A stretch of 13,785 bases of DNA from Gammaproteobacteria bacterium (GTDB taxonomy: Bacteria > Pseudomonadota > Gammaproteobacteria > Natronospirales > REEB76). Shown in pieces: positions 7,680-13,785 of this stretch. The notes beneath the pieces are model-generated. The model was given only the letters and a program-made list of their open reading frames with translations. It did not search any database and was not told where the DNA came from. The DNA lies in NCBI GenBank assembly GCA_028871235.1, contig JAGWNO010000039.1:1-13785 (forward strand), in the 5' to 3' direction. Each line of letters begins with the position of its first letter. Position 1 is the first letter of the stretch. A program made the position numbers and the translations under genes.

Positions 7680-8483
7680 CCTGAAACACCGGTCTAGGCA
7701 GCCAGAGGGTGAGCACGGCTTTCAATGCATTCTGAATGTTCAGTCCTGAATGCCTGTTGTTCGGCATCTACCGCATTCGAGTATGACGGACTGTCAACGA
7801 TAACCCTGCAGAGCCAATATCCGCAGCTGCGAATAATCCCTTCCCTGTTTTCCTTGCTTCGAGTCAGATTCTAGTATTGATGAAATCCAAACACAGGCGC
7901 AGTTTGTATCCCAAGGGTTCCCTGTTGTTACGGCATTAGTGGGTGAAGGTCGCCGTCAAGGATTCGACTCTCTACCCCCCGGCTGGCAGGGTCATTAAGC
8001 ATATTGCCCGCTGCGGGTGACACACCCCTAAAAGCAGCAGGATTCATGGGTACGCTGCCTACCCTGTGTGAAAAATCCATATTCGCCGTCGGAACCCTTA
8101 TCTAACCCGGATGTCTGTTAGAACGAATGCCAATCGTCAGCCCGTTCCGGCCCCCACGCAATTCAGACGTCCGACGCCAAACTGGGTTCATGCTTCGGGG
8201 TACGCCCTATCTGGAGATGCCCTGCCACACCGCCCGGCGCTTTACGGGGCGCCATCAGGACCCGGACGGTCTTGGTACAGGAGCAAATCATTACCGTACC
8301 CATAAACGCCGGCGCAATTCGGGACGAAATCGTTGAGCATGCCCGGGAACCGGCTATGCGCGAAACCACCGAGGCGGCCAGAGAGACGCGGGAAGACCGC
8401 AACAATTCGAACGCATAAGCCGACGATACGCCTCAAAGCAGGTGAGTTCGTTTCTTTCCAGTAAACCTGCGGGAGCCGAAACC
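7680..8483. other. Gene-poor scar of an integrated element
   Basis: About 800 bases without an intact recognisable gene, between the integrase stub and the PAP2 gene. GC is lower than in the flanking genes in part: about 47% by my hand count over 7801-7920. A frame open from 8122 to the TAA at 8425-8427 (plus) ends with a strongly charged, coding-like tail (EHAREPAMRETTEAARETRE), but has no ATG until 8356 and no ribosome site, so it may be the end of a broken gene. Other short frames here look random. Best read as decayed mobile-element DNA. Confidence 0.5.
7955..7975 (+). repeat. Degenerate copy of the tRNA-Arg T-arm, possible att remnant
   Basis: This 21-base stretch matches 15 of 21 positions of the T-arm of tRNA-Arg (7432-7452), including TTCGA and TCTCT in register. 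It lies about 0.5 kb downstream in the same orientation, with the integrase stub between. It could be the far attachment site of the former element, decayed, or a chance likeness. Confidence 0.25.
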
Positions 8484-9392
8484 ATGAAGAAAACCCTTCT
8501 CCCTCTTCTCTACGCCGGCCTGCCATTGCTGACTACCGCCATGCCCGTACTCGCTGCTCAAAGCTTCGGGATAGATACTCTGCCGGATAGCTTCCAGGTC
8601 TGCTCTTTCAGCCAGCTAACAGGCACCTGCACGAGCGGGACCTCTCATCCCCATCTCCATGCACAGATACAAACGCTTATTGCAGGGGATGATGAACGCA
8701 CCGTTATTTCTGGAAACAACTCCGAGCGGGACGGACAACCAACGCCGCCACTCTCGGACGACCTGAACCCTTCGTCCGGTCCAAGCGATCAGGCGGGCTA
8801 CTACCTGCTGGGTGCTATTCCACTCATCGTAGGTGTGGGCGGGTTGATCGGTATCGACCACCGCCTTCCTGACGACAACTCGGGAATCTGGAAGCGCACC
8901 AACCAGCTGGATCTCGAATACGGTGTGGCACTCACTGAAATTGGCGGGTCGCTGTGGTTTGGCGGCGAGAGCCGCATTGGCCGCACTTTCTGGCAGACCC
9001 TGGATGCTTCAACCTTCTCGACGCTCACTGTCCAGGGCCTCAAGTACATCTTCAGCCGTGCACGACCCTACCAGTCGTCAAGCCCCAACCACTGGTTCCA
9101 AGGCAGCTGCTGCCAGAGCTTTCCGAGCGGCGAGGTGACCCTGCAGGCAAGCTTCGTGACGCCTTTCATAATCGAATATCACCGGCAGGATCCATGGGTG
9201 TGGGGTCTGGAGGCCTTGCCGCTCTACGACGCCCTCGCACGCATGAAAACCCAGGGACATTGGCAGACTGATGTGCTCTCCGGTTGGGCACTCGGTACTG
9301 CTTTCGGCATCTTCGCCCACAACCGTACCATGCCGTTCTTCCTCAGCTACATGCCACAGGGAATCATGGTGGGCTGGCACAAGAGTTTCTGA
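8484..9392 (+). CDS. Exported PAP2-family phosphatase with variant active-site motif
   Basis: A 302-residue protein. I chose the ATG at 8484, preceded by GGGAG (8471-8475) and followed by a clear signal peptide (MKKTLLPLLYAGLPLLTTAMPVLAA), over the longer frame from 8442. PAP2 acid phosphatases remove phosphate from lipid phosphates or pyrophosphates through a histidine intermediate. Motif 1 KX6RP is present at K187-P195 (KYIFSRARP). Motif 3 is present as R253-X5-H259-X3-D263, with Ala for the usual first Ser; H259 is the expected nucleophile. Motif 2, normally PSGH, reads PSGE (214-217). One hydrophobic segment lies near 107-124. The altered histidine may change or lower activity, or mark a subfamily. 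The periplasmic side is inferred from the signal peptide. An outer-membrane protein gene follows 179 bases on, same strand. Confidence 0.85.
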   Translation: MKKTLLPLLYAGLPLLTTAMPVLAAQSFGIDTLPDSFQVCSFSQLTGTCTSGTSHPHLHAQIQTLIAGDDERTVISGNNSERDGQPTPPLSDDLNPSSGPSDQAGYYLLGAIPLIVGVGGLIGIDHRLPDDNSGIWKRTNQLDLEYGVALTEIGGSLWFGGESRIGRTFWQTLDASTFSTLTVQGLKYIFSRARPYQSSSPNHWFQGSCCQSFPSGEVTLQASFVTPFIIEYHRQDPWVWGLEALPLYDALARMKTQGHWQTDVLSGWALGTAFGIFAHNRTMPFFLSYMPQGIMVGWHKSF

Positions 9393-9571
9393 AGCAGAAG
9401 CATCCCCGCCATGATCATCATCCTGCCGGATACCGCCGATGTACGACCGCACAGGACACATCAATAGTCACTGGCATTCCGTGTCCGATCATCACGGACC
9501 GGACGCATACGGTCTGTGCGTGCGGCCCTCCGGATCGCTCACATCGTTCAGGCTGCGGTAAACGGTAGACC

Positions 9572-10450
9572 ATGAGAAAAACCTCGGGCAGATTCCAGAG
9601 TCCATCCTCCTGGCTTGCCGGTATGGTTCTCTCTATAGCGACATTGCCTGTCTGCGCGGCGCCCTGGCACTGGCAATTCGGGCTTGACCGCGGGGTGCCC
9701 GGTGGATTCATAAAGGTGCGTGAAAATGCCGTGGATGGCACGTCGCTGCCCCTCGGACCCGGACTCGGCATCGATTATGTACAACGTCTGCACCTGGGTG
9801 CTATCGACAAGCTCGCACGGGGACGTGCGCTGGTACTGCAACTTGATCTCGTGCGCCTGCATGGCGAAACCGTGTTTCCGACTCCGGTGTATTTCAACGG
9901 CGTGGGGCTCGCCGCCGGCCGACCGGTCATCACGGATACCAATCCGGTCAACAACTGGCAGATCACCGCGCTTTACCGCCAGAGACTGTTTCCAGACACC
10001 ACCGGTCGGGTGCGGCTCGATGGCGAACTCGGCTTTACCTATGTGGGACTCACCTACAACCTGCAGGGTTACCCGGTGGGCGCGGCCAACCCTTCACAAC
10101 TGAGCGGAGCCACCACCCGGGAGGATTTCATCACCCAGGAGTTGCCGGTGCCGCTTGCGGGAGCACGCCTGCGCTGGCCGTTTGCACACGACTGGGATAT
10201 CGATGCGGAATACCTCGGCGGACACCTGCCGCGCTTGTACAGTCTGCGCAACGAAGGCGGCAAGGTATATGTCACCCAGTCCAACATGGAATCACGGCTT
10301 GGCTTGTTGCATGAACTGGATAACCGCCTGCGGCTCGGTTTCGGCTGGTATGACCGATACTACATGCAGCATGAACAGAGCGCTCAGGACGGCAATTACA
10401 TCCGCATGAACGAGCATGGCCTTTACTTGAATCTGAGTTACGGTTTCTAG
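9572..10450 (+). CDS. Outer-membrane beta-barrel protein, function unknown
   Basis: A 292-residue protein I do not recognise as a named family. Residues 1-29 form a signal peptide (basic start, core MVLSIATLPVCAA). The rest has alternating polar/hydrophobic strands with Tyr, Trp and Gly, for example RLRLGFGWYDRYYM and a closing strand GLYLNLSYGF; a terminal Phe is the usual recognition signal for barrel assembly. No lipobox, heme motif or catalytic signature is evident. The start at 9572 lacks a strong ribosome site. It follows the PAP2 gene by 179 bases with no clear terminator between, so co-transcription is possible. A role in envelope or lipid handling with the phosphatase is only a guess. 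Confidence 0.75.
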   Translation: MRKTSGRFQSPSSWLAGMVLSIATLPVCAAPWHWQFGLDRGVPGGFIKVRENAVDGTSLPLGPGLGIDYVQRLHLGAIDKLARGRALVLQLDLVRLHGETVFPTPVYFNGVGLAAGRPVITDTNPVNNWQITALYRQRLFPDTTGRVRLDGELGFTYVGLTYNLQGYPVGAANPSQLSGATTREDFITQELPVPLAGARLRWPFAHDWDIDAEYLGGHLPRLYSLRNEGGKVYVTQSNMESRLGLLHELDNRLRLGFGWYDRYYMQHEQSAQDGNYIRMNEHGLYLNLSYGF

Positions 10451-10487
10451 CACAGGGAACCATCAGGGGAAAATTCCGGCATGACCT

Positions 10488-10694
10488 ATGTTCACGCTGT
10501 ACAGGGTAAACGCCCGCGCTCGCATCCGCGGCTTCTTTCCGTTGATTGTGTCCGGTATCGCTGCTTCGGTCGCGCTGGCCGGTGATACGGTCTGGACTTA
10601 TCAGCCCCAGAACGCCACCAGCCCCAACCAGATCATTGACCGCTCCAATACACTCACATTGTCGAGGACTATCAGCAGTCGTGATCCCCGATAG
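10488..10694 (+). CDS. Possible small exported protein (68 aa), unknown
   Basis: The frame encodes an Arg-rich start, a hydrophobic stretch (FFPLIVSGIAASVALA) ending in a plausible signal-peptidase site, and a mature part of about 37 residues rich in Ser, Thr and Asn. The best ribosome-like sequence, AGGGGA at 10465-10470, is placed better for an out-of-frame ATG at 10481 that gives only 34 unremarkable residues. No homology is recognised. It may be a real small periplasmic protein, the broken start of a larger one, or noise. Confidence 0.3.
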   Translation: MFTLYRVNARARIRGFFPLIVSGIAASVALAGDTVWTYQPQNATSPNQIIDRSNTLTLSRTISSRDPR

Positions 10695-10699
10695 CAACG

Positions 10700-10726
10700 A
10701 AAAAGGGCACTCCGGAAAAAGTGCCC
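10700..10726 (-). terminator. Intrinsic terminator after tRNA-Ser
   Basis: On the minus strand GGGCACT (10726-10720) and AGTGCCC (10711-10705) form a perfect seven-pair stem with an eight-base loop, followed by TTTTT (10704-10700). It lies 16 bases past the CCA end of tRNA-Ser and ends that transcript. On the plus strand the tail is weak, so any effect on genes read from the left would be smaller. Confidence 0.9.
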
Positions 10727-10741
10727 TCATTTATGCACAAA

Positions 10742-10835
10742 TGGCGGAGAGAGTGGGATTCGAACCCACGATACGCGTTTTGCGCGTATACGCCCTTAGC
10801 AGGGGCGCGCCTTCGACCAGCTCGGCCATCTCTCC
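10742..10835 (-). tRNA. tRNA-Ser (anticodon GCT)
   Basis: A 94-base class II tRNA with a long variable arm. The acceptor GGAGAGA (10835-10829) pairs with TCTCTCC (10752-10746), followed by discriminator G and encoded CCA (10744-10742). The anticodon GCT is at 10800-10798 in the loop CTGCTAA, reading AGC/AGU. The variable arm forms its own hairpin (TACGCGCAAAACGCGTA). It sits just behind csrA, as in Pseudomonas. Confidence 0.97.
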
Positions 10836-10884
10836 GGAAAAACATTTGCGCGGCAGGGCAAACGCGCCCGTACCGCAGCGGGCC

Positions 10885-10913
10885 ATGATACCGGCCCCTG
10901 CCCGATGGGTCAA
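10885..10913 (-). promoter_or_regulatory. Promoter of tRNA-Ser
   Basis: On the minus strand TTGACC (10913-10908), a 17-base spacer and TATCAT (10890-10885) match five of six bases in each sigma70 element. The predicted start is near 10878, giving a 43-base leader to be trimmed. It lies in the gap after csrA, so the tRNA need not depend on read-through from csrA. Confidence 0.8.
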
Positions 10914-10932
10914 AAACAGGCCGGTGGGACGT

Positions 10933-11136
10933 TCAGGTTTCCGGCGGCGGCGCCGTGCCGGCGGCGGCTTCCTGCTCCTGCTTGATGCGTTCGTAGATCT
11001 CTTCGCGGTGGACAGCGATATCCTTGGGGGCATTCACGCCGACGCGAACCTGATTGCCCTTGACTCCCAGTACCGTGACCGTCACGTTGTCGCCGATCAT
11101 GATCGTCTCCCCCACGCGTCTCGTCAGAATCAACAT
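10933..11136 (-). CDS. csrA: Carbon storage regulator CsrA/RsmA
   Basis: CsrA is a small dimeric RNA-binding protein that blocks or stabilises target mRNAs by binding GGA in hairpin loops near ribosome sites, governing carbon flow, motility and biofilm. The protein has 67 residues with MLILTRRVGET at the start and the RNA-contacting VHREEIYERI segment holding the conserved arginine. The C-terminal tail (QEAAAGTAPPPET) is variable, as usual. The start is the ATG at 11136, with AGGAG at 11148-11144, not the longer frame from 11160. The AGGA at the ribosome site would suit autoregulation by CsrA, which is known in E. coli. It follows lysC by 116 bases; I found no convincing promoter in that gap. 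Confidence 0.97.
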   Translation of the reverse strand: MLILTRRVGETIMIGDNVTVTVLGVKGNQVRVGVNAPKDIAVHREEIYERIKQEQEAAAGTAPPPET

Positions 11137-11252
11137 TGTTGGGCTCCTGGATGCACTCAATCACCTTTGTATTTAGACCTATTCCATTTTGTTGTTTTTG
11201 CCCGCCCGGCCTCCGGAAGGGTGGCGTATTGTGCTTTTTTCCGGCGCCACAC

Positions 11253-12533
11253 TCAACCGGTTATGCCGCCGCGGCGCCTGGACGCGCCCGCGGAGCGTTG
11301 CAGGAAGTCCTGCTGCGGCGGTTCATGCAGTCGAAACGCCGCGTGCAGGGTGCGCACACCCAGCTCCAGATGCTTTTCTTCCACCACCACGGAGATCTTG
11401 ATTTCAGAAGTTGCAACCATCCGGATGCTTATATCTTCTTCAGACAATGCCTGGAACACACTGCTGGCGACGCCCGCGTGGGAGCGCATGCCGACGCCGA
11501 CGATGGAGATCTTCACAACCCGGTCGTTACCCACCACCTGCTCCGCGCCGATGTGACGGAGGTTGGCCTGCATGATATCTATGGTCTGCGGGTAGTCGTT
11601 GCGATGGATGGTGAAGCTGAAATCCAGACGGCCTCCGCGCGCCACGTTCTGCACGATCATGTCCACTACGATATTGGCGGCGGCGACCGGTCCGAGTATG
11701 CGGTAAGCGGTGCCGGGTACGTCGGGCACGCCGATGAGGGTGATTTCCGCTTCGTCACGGTTGAAGGCGATGCCTGAAACAATGGCGGCTTCCACGGCGG
11801 TATCCTCATAGGTGATGAGCGTGCCCGCACCTTCCTTGAAGGTGGACAGCACGCGCAAGGGGACGTTGTACTTGCCGGCGAATTCCACGGCGCGGATCTG
11901 CAGCACCTTGGAGCCCAGGCTCGCCAGTTCCAGCATCTCCTCGAAGGTGATGCGCGCCAGACGCCGCGCTTCCGGCACCATGCGCGGATCAGTGGTATAG
12001 ACGCCGTCCACATCGGTGTAGATCTGGCATTCATCGGCTTTGAGCGCGGCCGCCAGCGCTACCGCGGTGGTGTCGGAACCGCCGCGGCCGAGGGTGGTGA
12101 TATTGCCGGCGGCATCGACACCCTGAAAACCGGCCACTACCGGGATACAGCCGCGCGCGAGGGTGTCCCGCAGCTTGTCTTCGTCTATGGCAAGGATACG
12201 CGCCTTGGTATGGGCGTCATCGGTGCGGATGCACACCTGTCCGCCGGTGAAGGAACAAGCGGATAGTCCGCGCTTCTCCAGGGCGATGGCCAGGAGCGCG
12301 ATGCTCACCTGTTCGCCGGTGGCCAGCAGCACATCCAGTTCACGGGGATTCGGGCGCTGGGAGATATTCTTTCCGAGACTGAGCAGCCGGTCCGTCTCCC
12401 CTGCCATGGCGGAGACCACCACCAGAAGGTCATGGCCGGCGCGGCGTGCGGCACATACCTTGTCGGCCACGTGCCCGATGCGTGCGCCATCGGCCACCGA
12501 GGTGCCGCCGTATTTCTGCACGATCAGCGCCAC
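11253..12533 (-). CDS. lysC: Aspartate kinase
   Basis: This cytoplasmic enzyme phosphorylates aspartate, the first step to lysine, threonine, methionine and diaminopimelate. The 426-residue protein begins MALIVQKYGGTSV (KYGGTS at 7-12 binds substrates) and has GRGGSDTTAVALA near 149-161 and YTDVDGVYTTDPR at 172-184. Two ACT domains follow (about 262-335 and 341-405), so feedback inhibition by pathway amino acids is expected. The start is a GTG at 12533 with a weak GGTGG upstream; it matches the family N-terminus, and nearby ATGs are out of frame. The last ~20 residues (PPQQDF...RRRGGITG) extend beyond the usual end of about 410. It follows alaS by 46 bases, so the two are probably co-transcribed. 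Confidence 0.97.
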   Translation of the reverse strand: MALIVQKYGGTSVADGARIGHVADKVCAARRAGHDLLVVVSAMAGETDRLLSLGKNISQRPNPRELDVLLATGEQVSIALLAIALEKRGLSACSFTGGQVCIRTDDAHTKARILAIDEDKLRDTLARGCIPVVAGFQGVDAAGNITTLGRGGSDTTAVALAAALKADECQIYTDVDGVYTTDPRMVPEARRLARITFEEMLELASLGSKVLQIRAVEFAGKYNVPLRVLSTFKEGAGTLITYEDTAVEAAIVSGIAFNRDEAEITLIGVPDVPGTAYRILGPVAAANIVVDMIVQNVARGGRLDFSFTIHRNDYPQTIDIMQANLRHIGAEQVVGNDRVVKISIVGVGMRSHAGVASSVFQALSEEDISIRMVATSEIKISVVVEEKHLELGVRTLHAAFRLHEPPQQDFLQRSAGASRRRGGITG

Positions 12534-12579
12534 GCCGGACCACCGTCATGATTCATGGGGATTGTTGTCAAATGTGCGC

Positions 12580-13785
12580 TCAGTGCAGATGCGCCCGCAC
12601 CCACTCGGGAACGGATTTGAGTGCCGCATCGAGCCGCGAGGGATCGGTGCCGCCCGCCTGGGCCATATCCGGCCGGCCGCCGCCTTTGCCGCCCACCTGC
12701 TCGGCTACCCCGTTCACCAGTTCACCCGCCTTGATCCTCGCCATGCAATCGGCGGTCACGCCCGCCACCAGCCGCACCTTGCCGTCCTCCACCGCCGCCA
12801 GCACCACCGCCGCGGAACCGAGTTTGTTCTTGAGTTGATCCACGGTATCGCGCAAGGTCTTCGCGTCCGCACCGTCCAGTCGCGAAGCCAGCACCTTGAT
12901 GCCGTGCACGTCCACTGCCTGGGAGGCCAGGTCGCCGCCCTGGCGGCTGGCCATCTGGCCTTTCAACTGCTCAAGTTCCTTCTCCAGCCTGCGGTTGCGT
13001 TCCACCAGCTGACCCACTTTCTCCTCGATATTGTCAAAGCTGGCTTTGGTGATTTCGGCCACGCCGCGCAACTTCTGTTCCGCTGCATGCAGCCATTGCA
13101 AAGCACCGTCCCCGCTGAGCGCCTCAATGCGACGCACGCCGGCGGCCGCGCCGGACTCGCCCACGATCTTGAAAAAACCGATGTCGCCGACGCGGCGCAC
13201 ATGGGTACCGCCGCAGAGTTCCGTGGAGAAATCCCCGAATTTCATGACGCGTACGGTGCTGCCGTACTTCTCGCCGAACAGCGCCATGGCGCCGGACTGG
13301 ATGGCTTCGTCGTAGCCCATCTGGCGCACGTCGGCATCCGCATTCTTGCGGATCTCCGCGTTCACCAGATCTTCGATACGCTGCAGTTCCTCGGGTGTCA
13401 CCGGATGGTAGTGAGAGAAGTCGAAGCGCAGCCGGTCCGGTGTCACCAGCGAGCCTTTCTGCAGCACGTGCGCACCCAACACCTGGCGCAGCGCCGCGTG
13501 CAGCAGGTGCGTGGCGGAATGATTCAATACCGTAGCAATGCGAAGTTTTTCATCCACCTGCGCGTCCACACTATCTCCGATTTTCAGCTCGCCTTTAGTG
13601 AGAGTGCCGAGATGGGCGTGTGCACCGCCGCCGCGTTTCTGGGTATCCTCGACCTTGAATTCAGCTTTGGCGGTGCGTAACACACCTTGGTCGCCCACCT
13701 GGCCGCCGGATTCCGCATAGAACGGCGTCTGGTCCAGTATCACCATGCCCTGCTGGCCGGCTTTAATTGACTTGACGGTTTCCTT
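12580..13785 (-). CDS. alaS: Alanyl-tRNA synthetase, C-terminal half (5' end outside window)
   Basis: This enzyme charges tRNA-Ala with alanine. Only 401 residues plus the stop are in the window, of an expected ~870; the catalytic domain lies beyond the right edge. Visible parts are the end of the middle region (FYAESGGQVGDQG), the editing domain with its zinc-type ligands HSATH and CGGTH, which clears Ser- or Gly-tRNA-Ala, a coiled-coil stretch (VGQLVERNRRLEKELEQLKGQ) and the C-Ala domain with GGKGGGRPDMAQAGG near the end. The frame is intact and enters from 13785 without a start; an internal ATG at 13746 is not the real start. It leads the alaS–lysC–csrA group. Confidence 0.97.
   Translation of the reverse strand, partial: KETVKSIKAGQQGMVILDQTPFYAESGGQVGDQGVLRTAKAEFKVEDTQKRGGGAHAHLGTLTKGELKIGDSVDAQVDEKLRIATVLNHSATHLLHAALRQVLGAHVLQKGSLVTPDRLRFDFSHYHPVTPEELQRIEDLVNAEIRKNADADVRQMGYDEAIQSGAMALFGEKYGSTVRVMKFGDFSTELCGGTHVRRVGDIGFFKIVGESGAAAGVRRIEALSGDGALQWLHAAEQKLRGVAEITKASFDNIEEKVGQLVERNRRLEKELEQLKGQMASRQGGDLASQAVDVHGIKVLASRLDGADAKTLRDTVDQLKNKLGSAAVVLAAVEDGKVRLVAGVTADCMARIKAGELVNGVAEQVGGKGGGRPDMAQAGGTDPSRLDAALKSVPEWVRAHLH

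Noticed and set aside
7724..7752. Small inverted and direct repeats (AATGCATT, CTGAATGTTCAG, repeated CTGAATG)
   Set aside because: They are short and have no matching partner or adjoining gene to suggest an operator or a transposon end.
7477..7767. 96-codon minus-strand frame behind tRNA-Arg
   Set aside because: The integrase homology lies in another frame over the same bases, so this frame is not the ancestral gene.
9477..9500. Hairpin TCCGTG...CACGGA between the PAP2 and barrel genes as a terminator
   Set aside because: No T-tract follows on either strand.
11137..11252. Separate promoter for csrA
   Set aside because: A TCTAAAT-like -10 is present but no -35 at proper spacing; csrA may use upstream promoters or one I cannot recognise.
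10546..11556. Plus-strand frame of 336 codons containing MAERVGFEPTIRVLRVYALS
   Set aside because: It runs antisense through tRNA-Ser, csrA and the end of lysC; the internal segment is the familiar false protein made by reading tRNA-Ser.
12163..13680. Plus-strand frame of 505 codons opposite alaS and lysC
   Set aside because: It is a high-GC shadow frame; the opposite strand encodes clear AlaRS and aspartate kinase motifs.

Overview
The window looks like chromosomal DNA from a GC-rich gammaproteobacterium. The best evidence is the minus-strand block alaS–lysC–csrA followed by a serine tRNA, an order known from Pseudomonas and many other Gammaproteobacteria, together with adjacent hemN and fnr/anr genes, as in Pseudomonas. 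Genus cannot be told from sequence alone. The lifestyle suggested is microaerobic or facultatively anaerobic.

Layout. 1–3096 (minus): an exported protein of more than 1030 residues with eleven Asp-box repeats (sortilin/VPS10-like beta-propellers), cut by the window's left edge. 3392–4729 (minus): an outer-membrane protein with one N-terminal CxxCH heme site followed by a barrel-like region, resembling the Cyc2 cytochrome-porin family, and ending in a strong intrinsic terminator. 4730–4951: a divergent control region holding FNR/ANR-type sites facing both ways. 4952–6367 (plus): hemN, oxygen-independent coproporphyrinogen III dehydrogenase. 6486–7232 (plus): an FNR/ANR-type oxygen sensor with all four cluster cysteines. 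These three genes form a plausible local circuit: the regulator would switch on heme synthesis and a heme-bearing outer-membrane protein when oxygen falls.

7342–8483: tRNA-Arg(ACG) with a near-consensus promoter, then about 1 kb without an intact gene. Just behind the tRNA lies the C-terminal stub of a tyrosine recombinase, so this looks like the scar of an element that integrated at the tRNA. 8484–10694 (plus): a signal-peptide-bearing PAP2 phosphatase with an altered active-site motif, an outer-membrane barrel protein of unknown function, and a doubtful 68-residue exported protein.

10700–13785 (minus): a housekeeping block read right to left: alaS (C-terminal half only), lysC, csrA and tRNA-Ser(GCT). 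The serine tRNA has its own near-consensus promoter and an intrinsic terminator.

The most promising item for follow-up is the FNR-linked Cyc2-like gene, whose promoter combines a perfect TATAAT with an FNR-like site at the class II distance. No CRISPR array, complete insertion sequence or complete new defence system was seen.
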